Below are positions 8,695 to 16,194 of a DNA stretch of 36,830 nucleotides, in pieces (within the stretch, counting starts at the first letter, position 1; each line of letters opens with the position of its first letter). The stretch is from positions 1-36,830 of the forward strand of contig CAIVQO010000067.1 in assembly GCA_903908065.1 (NCBI GenBank), written 5' to 3'. The notes beneath the pieces are model-generated. The model was not told where the DNA came from. It worked only from the letters and a program-made list of their open reading frames with translations, and did no database searches. The translations under genes were made by a program, and so were the position numbers. This stretch comes from an uncultured beta proteobacterium (GTDB taxonomy: Bacteria > Pseudomonadota > Gammaproteobacteria > Burkholderiales > Rhodocyclaceae).

Positions 8695-9867
8695 ATGCTG
8701 ATCGACTTTTTCCTCCACCTCAAGGCGAAGAAGCTTCCCGTCTCCACGCGCGAGTTCCTCACGCTACTCGAGGCAATCCGGGAACGCGTCGCCGGCCACT
8801 CGATCGACGATTTCTATTTCCTCTCGCGCACCTGCCTGGTCAAGGACGAGGTGAACTACGACAAGTTCGACCAGGCCTTCGGCGAATACTTCAAGGGCAT
8901 CACCCACATTCCCGGGCTCGAAGCCGAGATCCCCGAGGAATGGCTCAAACTGATGATGAAGAAACATCTGACGCCCGAGGAAAAGGCCAAGCTGGAAAAG
9001 TTGGGGTGGGACAAGCTGATGGAGGAATTCAAGAAGCGTCTCGCCGAGCAGAAGGAACGCCATTCCGGCGGCAGCAAGTGGATCGGCACCGGCGGCTCCT
9101 CCCCCTTCGGCCACGGCGGCTTCCACCCCGAGGGCATCCGCGTCGGCGGCCCCTCGGCGGGCAACCGCACGGCGGTCAAAGTCTGGGAGAACCGCGAATA
9201 CCGCAACCTCGACGATACCGTTGAACTCGGCACGCGCAACATCAAGGTGGCGCTGCGCCGCCTGCGCCGCTTCGCCCGCGAAGGCGCCGAGGAGGAGCTG
9301 GACATGGACGGCACCATCGCCGGCACCGCGCGCAATGCCGGCTGGCTCGATATCCGGATGCGCCCCGAGCGCCACAACAAGGTCAAGGTGCTGCTCTTCC
9401 TCGACATCGGCGGCTCGATGGACGACCACATCAAGGTCTGCGAAGAACTCTTCTCGGCGGCGAAGAGCGAATTCAAGCACCTCGAGTACTTCTATTTCCA
9501 CAACTGCATCTACGACCACGTCTGGAAGGACAACCGGCGCCGCCATGCCGAGCGCTTTCCGCTGTGGGACGTGATGCACAAGTACGGCGAGGACTACAAG
9601 GTGGTGATCGTCGGCGACGCGACGATGAGCCCTTACGAGATCATGCAGCCGGGCGGCTCGGTCGAATACGCCAACGAGGAAGCCGGCGCGGTCTGGCTGC
9701 AGCGCATGCTCGACACCTGGCCGCGCGCCGTCTGGCTCAACCCCGAGCCGGAGCGGCTGTGGGATTACCGTCATTCGATCGACATCATCCGCACCATTTT
9801 CGGGACCCGGATGTACCCGCTGACGCTGGCCGGTCTCGAGCGCGCCATGCGCGAACTGAACAAGTGA
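8695..9867 (+). CDS. CoxE-like VWA domain protein
   Basis: A 390-aa cytoplasmic protein with a von Willebrand A domain in its C-terminal half, including the MIDAS motif DIGGSMDDH (about residues 239-247). Its partner is probably the preceding MoxR ATPase. The N-terminal 100 residues are helical. A Gly-rich linker (around residues 125-150, GGSKWIGTGGSSPFGHGGF) is typical of this VWA/CoxE-like group. MoxR-VWA pairs insert metals or remodel complexes (known for the family); the target here is unknown. Transcription may also start from motif copy C. Confidence 0.9.
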   Translation: MLIDFFLHLKAKKLPVSTREFLTLLEAIRERVAGHSIDDFYFLSRTCLVKDEVNYDKFDQAFGEYFKGITHIPGLEAEIPEEWLKLMMKKHLTPEEKAKLEKLGWDKLMEEFKKRLAEQKERHSGGSKWIGTGGSSPFGHGGFHPEGIRVGGPSAGNRTAVKVWENREYRNLDDTVELGTRNIKVALRRLRRFAREGAEEELDMDGTIAGTARNAGWLDIRMRPERHNKVKVLLFLDIGGSMDDHIKVCEELFSAAKSEFKHLEYFYFHNCIYDHVWKDNRRRHAERFPLWDVMHKYGEDYKVVIVGDATMSPYEIMQPGGSVEYANEEAGAVWLQRMLDTWPRAVWLNPEPERLWDYRHSIDIIRTIFGTRMYPLTLAGLERAMRELNK

Positions 9868-9877
9868 GGAGCACGCC

Positions 9878-10561
9878 ATGGAAAATGATCGCCGCCGCAC
9901 CCTGAAGGCTCTTGCCGCCGCCGGCCTGCTTGGCCCCGCCGGCATCTCCGGCCTGATCCGTGACGCCTTGGCCAAGGGCGAGGTGCCGCTCAAGACCGGC
10001 CTGCAGAAGCTGCGCGGCGAAGTCCTGGTCAATCATCGCGTCGCCAGCGAAGGCCAGCTGATCAAGCCCGGCGACACCATCGTCACCGGCCGCAACAGCG
10101 AAGCGATCTACGTCATCGGCCAGGATGCCTACATGCAGCGCGAACTCACCACCGTCAGCTTCGGCGCCGATGCGCTGCAAAACCTGATGCGCGTGGTATC
10201 GGGCAAGATCCTTTCGGTGTTCGGCAAGAATTCCGGCAGAAGCATCCAGACCTCCACCGCCACCATCGGCATTCGCGGCACCGGCTGCTACATCGAGGAC
10301 GAAGGCACGGGCGCCAAGGCGCGCACCTATTTCTGCCTTTGCTACGGTACTGCGGAACTCACGCCGAAGGCTGCGCCGCATGAGGTGGAGACCTACACCA
10401 CGCGGCAGCACGACCGGCCGATGTACGTGCACAACGACATGGCCATGGCGAAAATGATGGTACCGGCGGAAGTCATCAACCATACCGACGAGGAACTCAC
10501 CCTGCTCGAAGGGCTGGTCGGCCGGGTAACGCCGTTCTACGGCACGGGCAGAAAGTACTGA
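9878..10561 (+). CDS. Secreted FecR-domain protein with Tat-like leader
   Basis: A 227-aa protein. The N-terminus DRRRTLKALAAAGLLGPAG has a twin-arginine-like motif and a hydrophobic stretch, suggesting export. The body resembles the FecR domain: VASEGQLIKPGDTIVTGRNSE, then a beta-rich segment and SIQTSTATIGIRGTGC. It lacks the N-terminal cytoplasmic anti-sigma part of true FecR, so it is not obviously a sigma regulator. The ATG at 9878 follows GTGAGGAG with good spacing, 10 nt after the VWA stop, so it belongs with the MoxR-VWA genes. The binding partner is unknown. Confidence 0.75.
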   Translation: MENDRRRTLKALAAAGLLGPAGISGLIRDALAKGEVPLKTGLQKLRGEVLVNHRVASEGQLIKPGDTIVTGRNSEAIYVIGQDAYMQRELTTVSFGADALQNLMRVVSGKILSVFGKNSGRSIQTSTATIGIRGTGCYIEDEGTGAKARTYFCLCYGTAELTPKAAPHEVETYTTRQHDRPMYVHNDMAMAKMMVPAEVINHTDEELTLLEGLVGRVTPFYGTGRKY

Positions 10562-10594
10562 GCCTGAGCTTGGCCCCCATCGCCGTGCCGCCAG

Positions 10595-10614
10595 CGCCGA
10601 CTTTCGAGTCGGCG
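10595..10614 (+). terminator. Hairpin after the FecR-domain gene
   Basis: CGCCGAC-TTTCGA-GTCGGCG is a perfect 7-bp stem with a 6-nt loop, 33 nt after the stop at 10561. There is no T-run, so it would be a weak or factor-dependent terminator or an mRNA-stabilising end. Its 3' arm abuts the GTAAGG element of motif copy A. Confidence 0.45.
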
Positions 10615-10640
10615 TAAGGTTCCGGCCGCGCAAGCGACCA
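10614..10640 (+). promoter_or_regulatory. Bipartite promoter-like motif, copy A (egtD operon)
   Basis: GTAAGG (10614-10619), 15 nt, CGACCA (10635-10640), then AGTTGC and the ATG at 10647. Copies B (19544) and C (8662) have the same hexamers, the same N15 and the same 6-nt distance to an ATG. Copy B also shares flanking bases (GCGTAAGG, GCGACCAAG, TGCATG). It is likely the promoter of the five-gene operon ending in egtD. Confidence 0.65.
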
Positions 10641-10646
10641 AGTTGC

Positions 10647-11381
10647 ATGGCGCTGACTGAAGCCACCGACACAAAGGATCCGGCTCCGGGGCGGAGTTGC
10701 CCGCTGCGCTATCGCCATGGCGCGACCGCGCTGGCCTCGGCCCCGGAACACGCCGCCGACACGCTGTATGTCGTCGGCGGCTTCTACGGCAACCTGCCCG
10801 CGCTGGAGGCCCTGCGCCAACTCGCGGCACGAGAAGCCGCGCCCGCCACGCTCTGCTTCAACGGCGACTTCAACTGGTTCAATGTCGACGCTGCCGGTTT
10901 CGTTGCGATCAATCGCGCCGTCCTCGCCCACGACGCCTGCCTCGGCAATATGGAGGCGGAGTTGCTGTCGCCGGATGACGAAGCCGGATGCGGCTGCGCC
11001 TATCCCGAGAGCGTCGATGCCGGCACCGTCGACCGCTCGAACCGGATTCATGCCCGGCTGAAGCAGACCGCACAGGCGCATCCCGACTTGCGGCGGCAAC
11101 TGGGCACGCTGCCCATGGTGCGTCGCTACCGTGTCGGCGACGCGGCGATCGGCGTGGTCCATGGCGATGCCGAGTCGCCGGCGCCGACTCCTGCACTCTA
11201 TGGCTGCCGCCTCGGTTCGCTGCACATCGATGCCCTCCCCCTGGACTACGACTGCGTCGCCTGGGAAGCGGCCTTCCTCGCCAACTGGCCGCCGGGATCG
11301 CCGGCACACGTGTCATACTACCGGCGCATCGTCGACGGCCCGGACCATGCGCTGGCCCGGGCCGCAGCACCCACAAGATGA
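10647..11381 (+). CDS. Degenerate calcineurin-like metallophosphoesterase
   Basis: A 244-aa protein whose layout follows the metallophosphoesterase fold: YVVGGFYGNLPALEAL, CFNGDFNWFN, CLGNMEAELL, GVVHGDAES. Several metal ligands are replaced. The usual D-x-H of SDIHGN is G-x-Y, and the His of GNHD/E is Met; the final GHTH motif is not seen. It may therefore be inactive, bind another metal or act as a scaffold (inference). The ATG at 10647 lies only 6 nt after the -10-like CGACCA, so the mRNA may be leaderless; no Shine-Dalgarno sequence is visible. It is the first of five genes joined by 4-nt overlaps. Confidence 0.7.
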   Translation: MALTEATDTKDPAPGRSCPLRYRHGATALASAPEHAADTLYVVGGFYGNLPALEALRQLAAREAAPATLCFNGDFNWFNVDAAGFVAINRAVLAHDACLGNMEAELLSPDDEAGCGCAYPESVDAGTVDRSNRIHARLKQTAQAHPDLRRQLGTLPMVRRYRVGDAAIGVVHGDAESPAPTPALYGCRLGSLHIDALPLDYDCVAWEAAFLANWPPGSPAHVSYYRRIVDGPDHALARAAAPTR

Positions 11382-12106
11382 ACCAAGCGAATCCGACGCC
11401 TGCCCGCCCCCGCCCCCTTGCCGCCACATTGCGCTGGTGGGCAGGGTTTTCGCTCGTGGTGCTGGTCCTTGCCTGGCTCTCGCCGGGCAGCCAGCACCTC
11501 AATCCCGATTTCGCCGCCTGGCGGGAATGGCAAAACGGGTTTCGGCACCTGGTCGACAACCACTGGCTGCTCGCGGTGGCACTCACCTTCGTCCTACACA
11601 CGCTGCTTGCCGCGCTGGGTCTGCCCGGCGCTTCTCTGCTGATGCTGGCCGCCGGGTCGGGATTTGGCCCCGCCGTGGGCACCTTGCTCTGCCTCGCCGG
11701 CTGCACCAGCGGCGCCACGCTCGCCATGCTCGGCTCGCGCCGCTGGCTGCAGCCCTGGGTGCGGCGTCGCCACGGCGCACGACTCGCCGATATCGAAGCC
11801 CGCATCGACGCCGACGGCGCCTCCTGGCTGTTCAGCCTGCGCCTGCTGCCGGTAGTGCCTTTCACCGTTGTAAACCTGGCCGCCGGACTGACCACGATGC
11901 GTGCCTGGACCTTCACCTGGGTCAGTTTCGTCGGTATGGCGGCGGGTACCTTCGTCTATGTCAATGCCGGCAGCGAACTGGGCCACGTGCGCCAGCTTGC
12001 CGACCTGCATTCACCCTCGCTGCTGGTTTCTCTGGCAGCCCTGGCCCTGTTGCCCTGGCTCCTGAAACCTCTGTTGCGCCGGCGGCGCCCGGCGACGCAA
12101 CGATGA
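11378..12106 (+). CDS. VTT-domain (TVP38/TMEM64, DedA-like) membrane protein
   Basis: A 242-aa inner-membrane protein. It has an N-terminal helix (about residues 18-36) and then the VTT core with LGLPGASLLMLAAGSGFGPAVGTLLC, SLRLLPVVPFTVVNLAAGLT and a TFVYVNAGSELG segment, which are family signatures including the re-entrant helices. Family members are proposed lipid or small-molecule transporters. The N-terminal part of the fusion protein at 19613 is a paralogue with the same landmarks (RLIPQVPFWAVNLLMG, TAVYVNAGTQL). It overlaps both neighbours by 4 nt. Confidence 0.88.
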   Translation: MNQANPTPARPRPLAATLRWWAGFSLVVLVLAWLSPGSQHLNPDFAAWREWQNGFRHLVDNHWLLAVALTFVLHTLLAALGLPGASLLMLAAGSGFGPAVGTLLCLAGCTSGATLAMLGSRRWLQPWVRRRHGARLADIEARIDADGASWLFSLRLLPVVPFTVVNLAAGLTTMRAWTFTWVSFVGMAAGTFVYVNAGSELGHVRQLADLHSPSLLVSLAALALLPWLLKPLLRRRRPATQR

Positions 12107-13446
12107 GCGGCCAGCGTAGCCTCGTCCTCTTCAACTACGACTGGGACCGCATCGGCTTTGGCCGCTGGGCTGCCGAGTTTCCGCACGACCACGCCGGCTT
12201 CGACCTGTTCAGCTTTCCCAGCAATGCGCGCCTGCCCGGCTTCGACCTGACACGCTTCGTTGATCGACTCGCGCGCAAGGCCCCGCACACCGGGTGGACC
12301 GCGGTGACCTCCAACCACGAGCAGTTCGGTGCGCTGGCGGCCGCCATGCTGGCCGAGCGCATGGGCTGGCCGGGCACGCCGGTGGATGCGGTGCTCGCCT
12401 GCCAGCACAAGCTGCATGCGCGACGGGTGTTGCAGAAGGTCGCACCCGAGGCCAACACCGGCTTCGGCCTAATGCCTGCGCGCTACGGCGAACCCATCCC
12501 CGAGGGCATCGACTACCCGAGTTTCGTCAAGCCGGTGAAGGCCGCCTTTTCGGTGCTGGCGCGCACCGTACGCAGTCAAGCTGAATTACAGGCCATGACG
12601 CGCTTCGGCGCCTGGGAATTGTGGGTGATCCGCCACCTGGTCGAGCCCTTCGAACGCATTGCTCAGCAGCGCCTGCCCGAGGCCGGCAGCGCCCATCGCC
12701 TGCTGCTGGAACAGCCGGCGCAAGGTCTCCAGTACAACCTCGACGGCTATGTCATCAATAGCGAATTGCGCCCGCTGGGCGTGGTGCATTCCGAGATGTA
12801 CCCCGGCACGCAATGCTTCCGCCGCTTCGTTTATCCCTGCGGCCTGCCCGAGGCTGCGCGACAACTGGCAATAGACGTGGCGCGGCGCTTCCTTGCCGCG
12901 ATCGGCTTCGACCACGGCCTGTTCAACATGGAATTCTTTTTCGATGCGGCGAGCGGCAAACTCACCGTGATCGAATTCAATCCGCGCATGGCCTCCCAGT
13001 TTTCCGACCTCTACCTGCGCGTCGATGGCATCGACCTGCATCGTCTGGCGCTGGAACTTGCCCACGGGCGCGACCCGGCGCTGGTGCCGCGCGCCACCCC
13101 TAGCGCCGGCATCGCCGCCAGCTTCGTCTATCGCAGCTTCGACCCGGCGGCCCGTCCGCCGATGCCGTCGGCGGCGCGCATCGCCGACCTGGCGCGGCAG
13201 TATCCCGATGCCATGCTGTTCCGCTTTCCCAAGACCGCCGGCCAGATCGCACGCGATTTCAAATGGCTGGCAAGCTATCGCTACGGCATCCTGCACCTGG
13301 GGGGCGCCGACGCCGCCGACCTTGCCGCGCGCTGCGCGGCTGCCAGCGCCCTGCTCGGCTGGCCCTCGCCCTGCGCGACCCTGGAATCCGCCGCCGACGA
13401 CAAGGCGGCCCTGACCCATGAACTTTCCCTGGAGACTCCGACATGA
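12103..13446 (+). CDS. ATP-grasp domain protein of unknown substrate
   Basis: A 447-aa soluble protein. The ATP-grasp character is seen in PSFVKPVKAAFSVLA (nucleotide-binding Lys region), LLLEQPAQGLQYNLDGYV, and the metal-binding end GLFNMEFFFD...LTVIEFNPRMASQFSDLY, where Glu and Asn are the expected Mg ligands. Enzymes of this fold join a carboxylate to an amine or thiol through an acyl-phosphate. The last 120 residues form a separate C-terminal part. It is placed between a VTT protein and a YHS lipoprotein, two genes before egtD with 4-nt overlaps. A role in modifying an ergothioneine/selenoneine-type product or its precursor is possible but is pure inference. Confidence 0.8.
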   Translation: MSGQRSLVLFNYDWDRIGFGRWAAEFPHDHAGFDLFSFPSNARLPGFDLTRFVDRLARKAPHTGWTAVTSNHEQFGALAAAMLAERMGWPGTPVDAVLACQHKLHARRVLQKVAPEANTGFGLMPARYGEPIPEGIDYPSFVKPVKAAFSVLARTVRSQAELQAMTRFGAWELWVIRHLVEPFERIAQQRLPEAGSAHRLLLEQPAQGLQYNLDGYVINSELRPLGVVHSEMYPGTQCFRRFVYPCGLPEAARQLAIDVARRFLAAIGFDHGLFNMEFFFDAASGKLTVIEFNPRMASQFSDLYLRVDGIDLHRLALELAHGRDPALVPRATPSAGIAASFVYRSFDPAARPPMPSAARIADLARQYPDAMLFRFPKTAGQIARDFKWLASYRYGILHLGGADAADLAARCAAASALLGWPSPCATLESAADDKAALTHELSLETPT

Positions 13447-14036
13447 AACGTTTCTTACTGATTGCCGGCGCCGCCTTGCTGCTATCCGGCTGCGGTGCCA
13501 TGACCGCGCAAAATCCGTCCGGCAGCTACACGCCGGTGAACGCCGTGGCCGATGGCGCCGACGCGCGCGTGATGCTCAAGGGTGCCGACGTGGTGGCCTA
13601 TTTCAGCGAAGGAAAATTCCGCCAGGGCACGGCACAGTACAGCAGCCGTTACGAAGACATCAGCTTCCGCTTCGCCAGCGCGGAAAACAAGGCGCTGTTC
13701 GACAAGCAGCCGACCAAGTACCTGCCGGAATTCGGCGGCTACTGCGCCAACGGCATCGCCTATGGCATACCCTGGGGCGGCGACGCCGACATGTGGAAGA
13801 TGATCAACGGCAAGCTCTACATCTTCGGCGGCCAGGCCTCGAAAGACGCCTTCGAACTCGACGAGAAGAAGAACCTGGCGTTGGCCGAGTCCTACTGGAA
13901 GGACGAAGTCGCCGGTCACAACAGTTTTTTCCAGCGCTGGAAGCGCCTGATCTTCCGCGTTCCGCACTACCAGAGCGGCGACGACCTGGCCAAGGCCATC
14001 GCTGCCGCCAAGGCCAAGGGCGGCACGGCGAAGTGA
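13443..14036 (+). CDS. YHS-domain lipoprotein
   Basis: A 197-aa protein with a lipoprotein signal (KRFLLIAGAALLLSGC, acylated Cys17). The body contains a YHS-like segment: GADVVAYFSEGKFRQGTAQYSSRYEDISFRFAS (split here: GADVVAYFSEG, then YEDISFRFAS), PTKYLPEFGGYCANGIAYG. YHS domains are associated with metal handling and occur in secreted proteins of similar design. It is probably anchored in the periplasm. It starts 4 nt inside the ATP-grasp gene and its TGA overlaps the GTG start of egtD. Confidence 0.85.
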   Translation: MKRFLLIAGAALLLSGCGAMTAQNPSGSYTPVNAVADGADARVMLKGADVVAYFSEGKFRQGTAQYSSRYEDISFRFASAENKALFDKQPTKYLPEFGGYCANGIAYGIPWGGDADMWKMINGKLYIFGGQASKDAFELDEKKNLALAESYWKDEVAGHNSFFQRWKRLIFRVPHYQSGDDLAKAIAAAKAKGGTAK

Positions 14037-14983
14037 ACTCCCCACGCCTGATCCAGATCGCGCACGACGACCCGCAGGCGGTGCGCGCCGAACTGCTCGC
14101 CGGCCTGCAGGCACCGGTTGCGCACATCGCACCCAAGTATCTTTACGACGCGCTCGGCTCGCGCCTGTTCGCCGCCATCACGGAACTGCCAGAGTACTAC
14201 CCGACGCGCACCGAAGCCGCCATCTTCAGCCGCGAAATGAGAGACATGGCAGCTGCGCTGGGGCCAGTCGACTGCCTGGTCGACCTCGGTGCCGGCAACT
14301 GCGAAAAAGCCGCGCGCCTGTTCGAGACCTTCCGCGTCAAGCGCTACGTGGCCGTCGACATCTCGGTGAATTTCCTGCGCGATTCGCTGGCTTGTTTGCA
14401 GCGCGAACATCCGGAGATGGACGTGCTCGGCATTGGGCTGGATTTTTCGCAAAGCCTGGCGCTGCCGGCCGAGGTCGGCAGCGGGCCGCGCACTCTGTTC
14501 TATCCCGGCTCCAGCATCGGCAACTTCACACCCGACGCGGCGCTGGCCTTCCTGCGCCAGGCGCATGCCGCCAGCGCCGGTGGCGCGCTGCTGATCGGCG
14601 TGGACCTGGTCAAGCCGACGGCCGTGCTGGAACCGGCCTATGACGACCCGCTGGGCGTCACCGCCGCCTTCAACCGCAACATGCTGCTGCACCTCAACCG
14701 CCTGACCGGCACCGACTTCGACATCGCCGACTGGCGCCATGTGGCCTTCTTCAACAGCGTCGATTCACGCATCGAGATGCATCTCGAAGCGCTGCGCGGC
14801 GCGACGGTTCGCTGGTCCGGCGGCGAACGGAACTTTGCCGCCGGCGAGCGCATGCATACCGAGAACTCCTGCAAGTGGCAGCTCGACAACTTTGCCGCGC
14901 TGTTGCAACAGGCCGGCTTTTCACGCCTGCGCCACTGGACTGACGAGCGCGGCTGGTTCGCCGTCTTCCTCGGCTTTGCCTGA
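14033..14983 (+). CDS. egtD: L-histidine N-alpha-methyltransferase EgtD
   Basis: Trimethylates histidine with SAM to hercynine, the shared precursor of ergothioneine and selenoneine. The 316-aa length is near the family's 321. Signatures are PKYLYDALGSRLFAAITELPEYYPTR (in two parts, PKYLYDALGS and LPEYYPTR), LVDLGAGNCEKA (SAM loop), PGSSIGNF with Asn164, DDPLGVTAAFNRN, and MHTENSCKW with Glu277 and the Ser two residues on. These correspond to histidine-binding residues of mycobacterial EgtD (family knowledge). The start is taken as GTG at 14033 (GTGA overlap with the lipoprotein gene), because the aligned protein begins with NSPRLIQIAHDD and no later ATG keeps the N-terminus. Convergent with senA. 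Confidence 0.95.
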   Translation: MNSPRLIQIAHDDPQAVRAELLAGLQAPVAHIAPKYLYDALGSRLFAAITELPEYYPTRTEAAIFSREMRDMAAALGPVDCLVDLGAGNCEKAARLFETFRVKRYVAVDISVNFLRDSLACLQREHPEMDVLGIGLDFSQSLALPAEVGSGPRTLFYPGSSIGNFTPDAALAFLRQAHAASAGGALLIGVDLVKPTAVLEPAYDDPLGVTAAFNRNMLLHLNRLTGTDFDIADWRHVAFFNSVDSRIEMHLEALRGATVRWSGGERNFAAGERMHTENSCKWQLDNFAALLQQAGFSRLRHWTDERGWFAVFLGFA

Positions 14984-15003
14984 ACATGGATCGCCGCATC
15001 TCC

Positions 15004-15035
15004 AGCGCCGACTTTCGACCAGACCAGCCGGCGCT
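15004..15035. terminator. Hairpin between convergent egtD and senA
   Basis: AGCGCCG (15004-15010) pairs with CGGCGCT (15029-15035) across an 18-nt loop, in the 50-nt gap where egtD and senA converge; it reaches the senA stop codon. There is no T-run on either side. It shares a 17-nt identity (15002-15018) with the hairpin region at 10591-10607. Confidence 0.35.
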
Positions 15036-16194
15036 AGATCGCGCAGCTGCGAAATCCCGCGTGGATGTCGTTACGCTCGGGCGTGAAGTAGTTGCGGTAG
15101 CGCGGATGCGCCATGCGCGGCGCGGTGGCGCGACTGGCGCCGCGCAGCACGTAGCGCTCGCCAAACCAGGGCGCCGAGTAATCACGGTAGGGATGGGCGA
15201 CAAATCCGGGATAGGGCAGGAAGCGGCTGGCCGTCCATTCCCAGACCTGGCCCCAGCCGAATTCCGGCCGGGTGCAGGCAGCAAACTCCCATTCGGCTTC
15301 CGTCGGCAGGCGCCGTCCGGCCCAGCGGCACCAGGCCTCTGCCTCATGCCAGCTCAGGTGGGTGGCCGGCGCATCGAGGTCGAGCGCCCGCCAGTTACCG
15401 AATTCCCGGCATTGCCAGCCACCGTCCTGGCGCCGCAGGTAGCGCGGCGGCGCGGCGCCGCTGGCTTCGAGGCAGGGCAGGTAACGCGCCCAGCTGATCA
15501 CCTCGCTGTCGATCTCGAAGGCGTCGAGGTCCACCGTGTGGGCGCCGAGTTCGTTGTCGAAGGCAAATCCCGGGCCGGCACTACCCAGGCTCCAGGACTG
15601 GGCGGCGACGCTCAGCGGCTTGGGGTCGGCACAGGGGCGGGCGGCACGCAGCAGCGTTTCCGGCAGCGCGATGTCGAGCGCCTGTGCCATGTAGATCGCC
15701 GCCTCGGCGTGCATGTCCTCGTGAAACAGCGCGAGGCGATAGAAATACAGGCCGTCGTCGCTTTCCTCGGCAGTGGCCAGCAGCGCCAAGGTTTCGGCCA
15801 GGCTGGCGGCGAGGTAGTCGCGCGTCATCGCCAGCGGCGGCAAGGGCAAGGCCCAGCGCGTGACGTGGGCGACGAGGCTGGAGTTGTAAAGCGCATCGGC
15901 ATTCGCCATGCGCCCGTCGGGGCGGGGGTGGTCCGGGTCGCAGGCGACGCCGCGCTCGCGCTGTCGGCTGCGCGCAAGCCACCAGTCCTGGAACCAGGCC
16001 ACGTGGCCGGCTTCCCAAATCGGCGGATTGAGCTGCACCGAGTAGGGCACCACCAGGCTTTCGCCCAAGGCGGCCACATAGGCGTCCAGCAGCGCCAGCG
16101 TCGTGGCGCGGCTGTCGCTCAAGAACTTTGCCAGCGTCGCGCGGCCGCCGCTGCGGGCCTCGTTCGCTGCATCGATGTTGTGGATGGCTGCCAT
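15034..16194 (-). CDS. senA: Selenoneine synthase SenA (EgtB-like)
   Basis: Non-haem iron enzyme that couples hercynine with the selenosugar made by SenB, giving a selenoxide precursor of selenoneine (known for SenA). The 386-aa product has a DinB-like N-terminal half with likely iron ligands His64 (GHVAWFQDWW) and His158/His162 (FHEDMHAEA), spaced like H51/H134/H138 of EgtB. A C-terminal FGE-sulfatase domain follows (SWHEAEAWCRWAGRRLPTEAEWEFA, GQVWEWTASRF, VLRGAS, NYFTPERNDIHAGFR). The ATG at 16194 is preferred to 16257, because the domain begins with NEARSGGRATLAKFL and the longer form would run further into senB. EgtB is the alternative, but the senB-senC neighbours favour SenA. Confidence 0.88.
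   Translation of the reverse strand: MAAIHNIDAANEARSGGRATLAKFLSDSRATTLALLDAYVAALGESLVVPYSVQLNPPIWEAGHVAWFQDWWLARSRQRERGVACDPDHPRPDGRMANADALYNSSLVAHVTRWALPLPPLAMTRDYLAASLAETLALLATAEESDDGLYFYRLALFHEDMHAEAAIYMAQALDIALPETLLRAARPCADPKPLSVAAQSWSLGSAGPGFAFDNELGAHTVDLDAFEIDSEVISWARYLPCLEASGAAPPRYLRRQDGGWQCREFGNWRALDLDAPATHLSWHEAEAWCRWAGRRLPTEAEWEFAACTRPEFGWGQVWEWTASRFLPYPGFVAHPYRDYSAPWFGERYVLRGASRATAPRMAHPRYRNYFTPERNDIHAGFRSCAI

Noticed and set aside
9878-10561. FecR-type anti-sigma factor controlling the bipartite motif
   Set aside because: The protein has an export signal at its N-terminus and no cytoplasmic sigma-binding part, and no ECF sigma gene is adjacent.
15034-16194. Ordinary ergothioneine EgtB
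   Set aside because: Not excluded by motifs alone, but the adjoining SenB and SelD-containing SenC make SenA the better reading.
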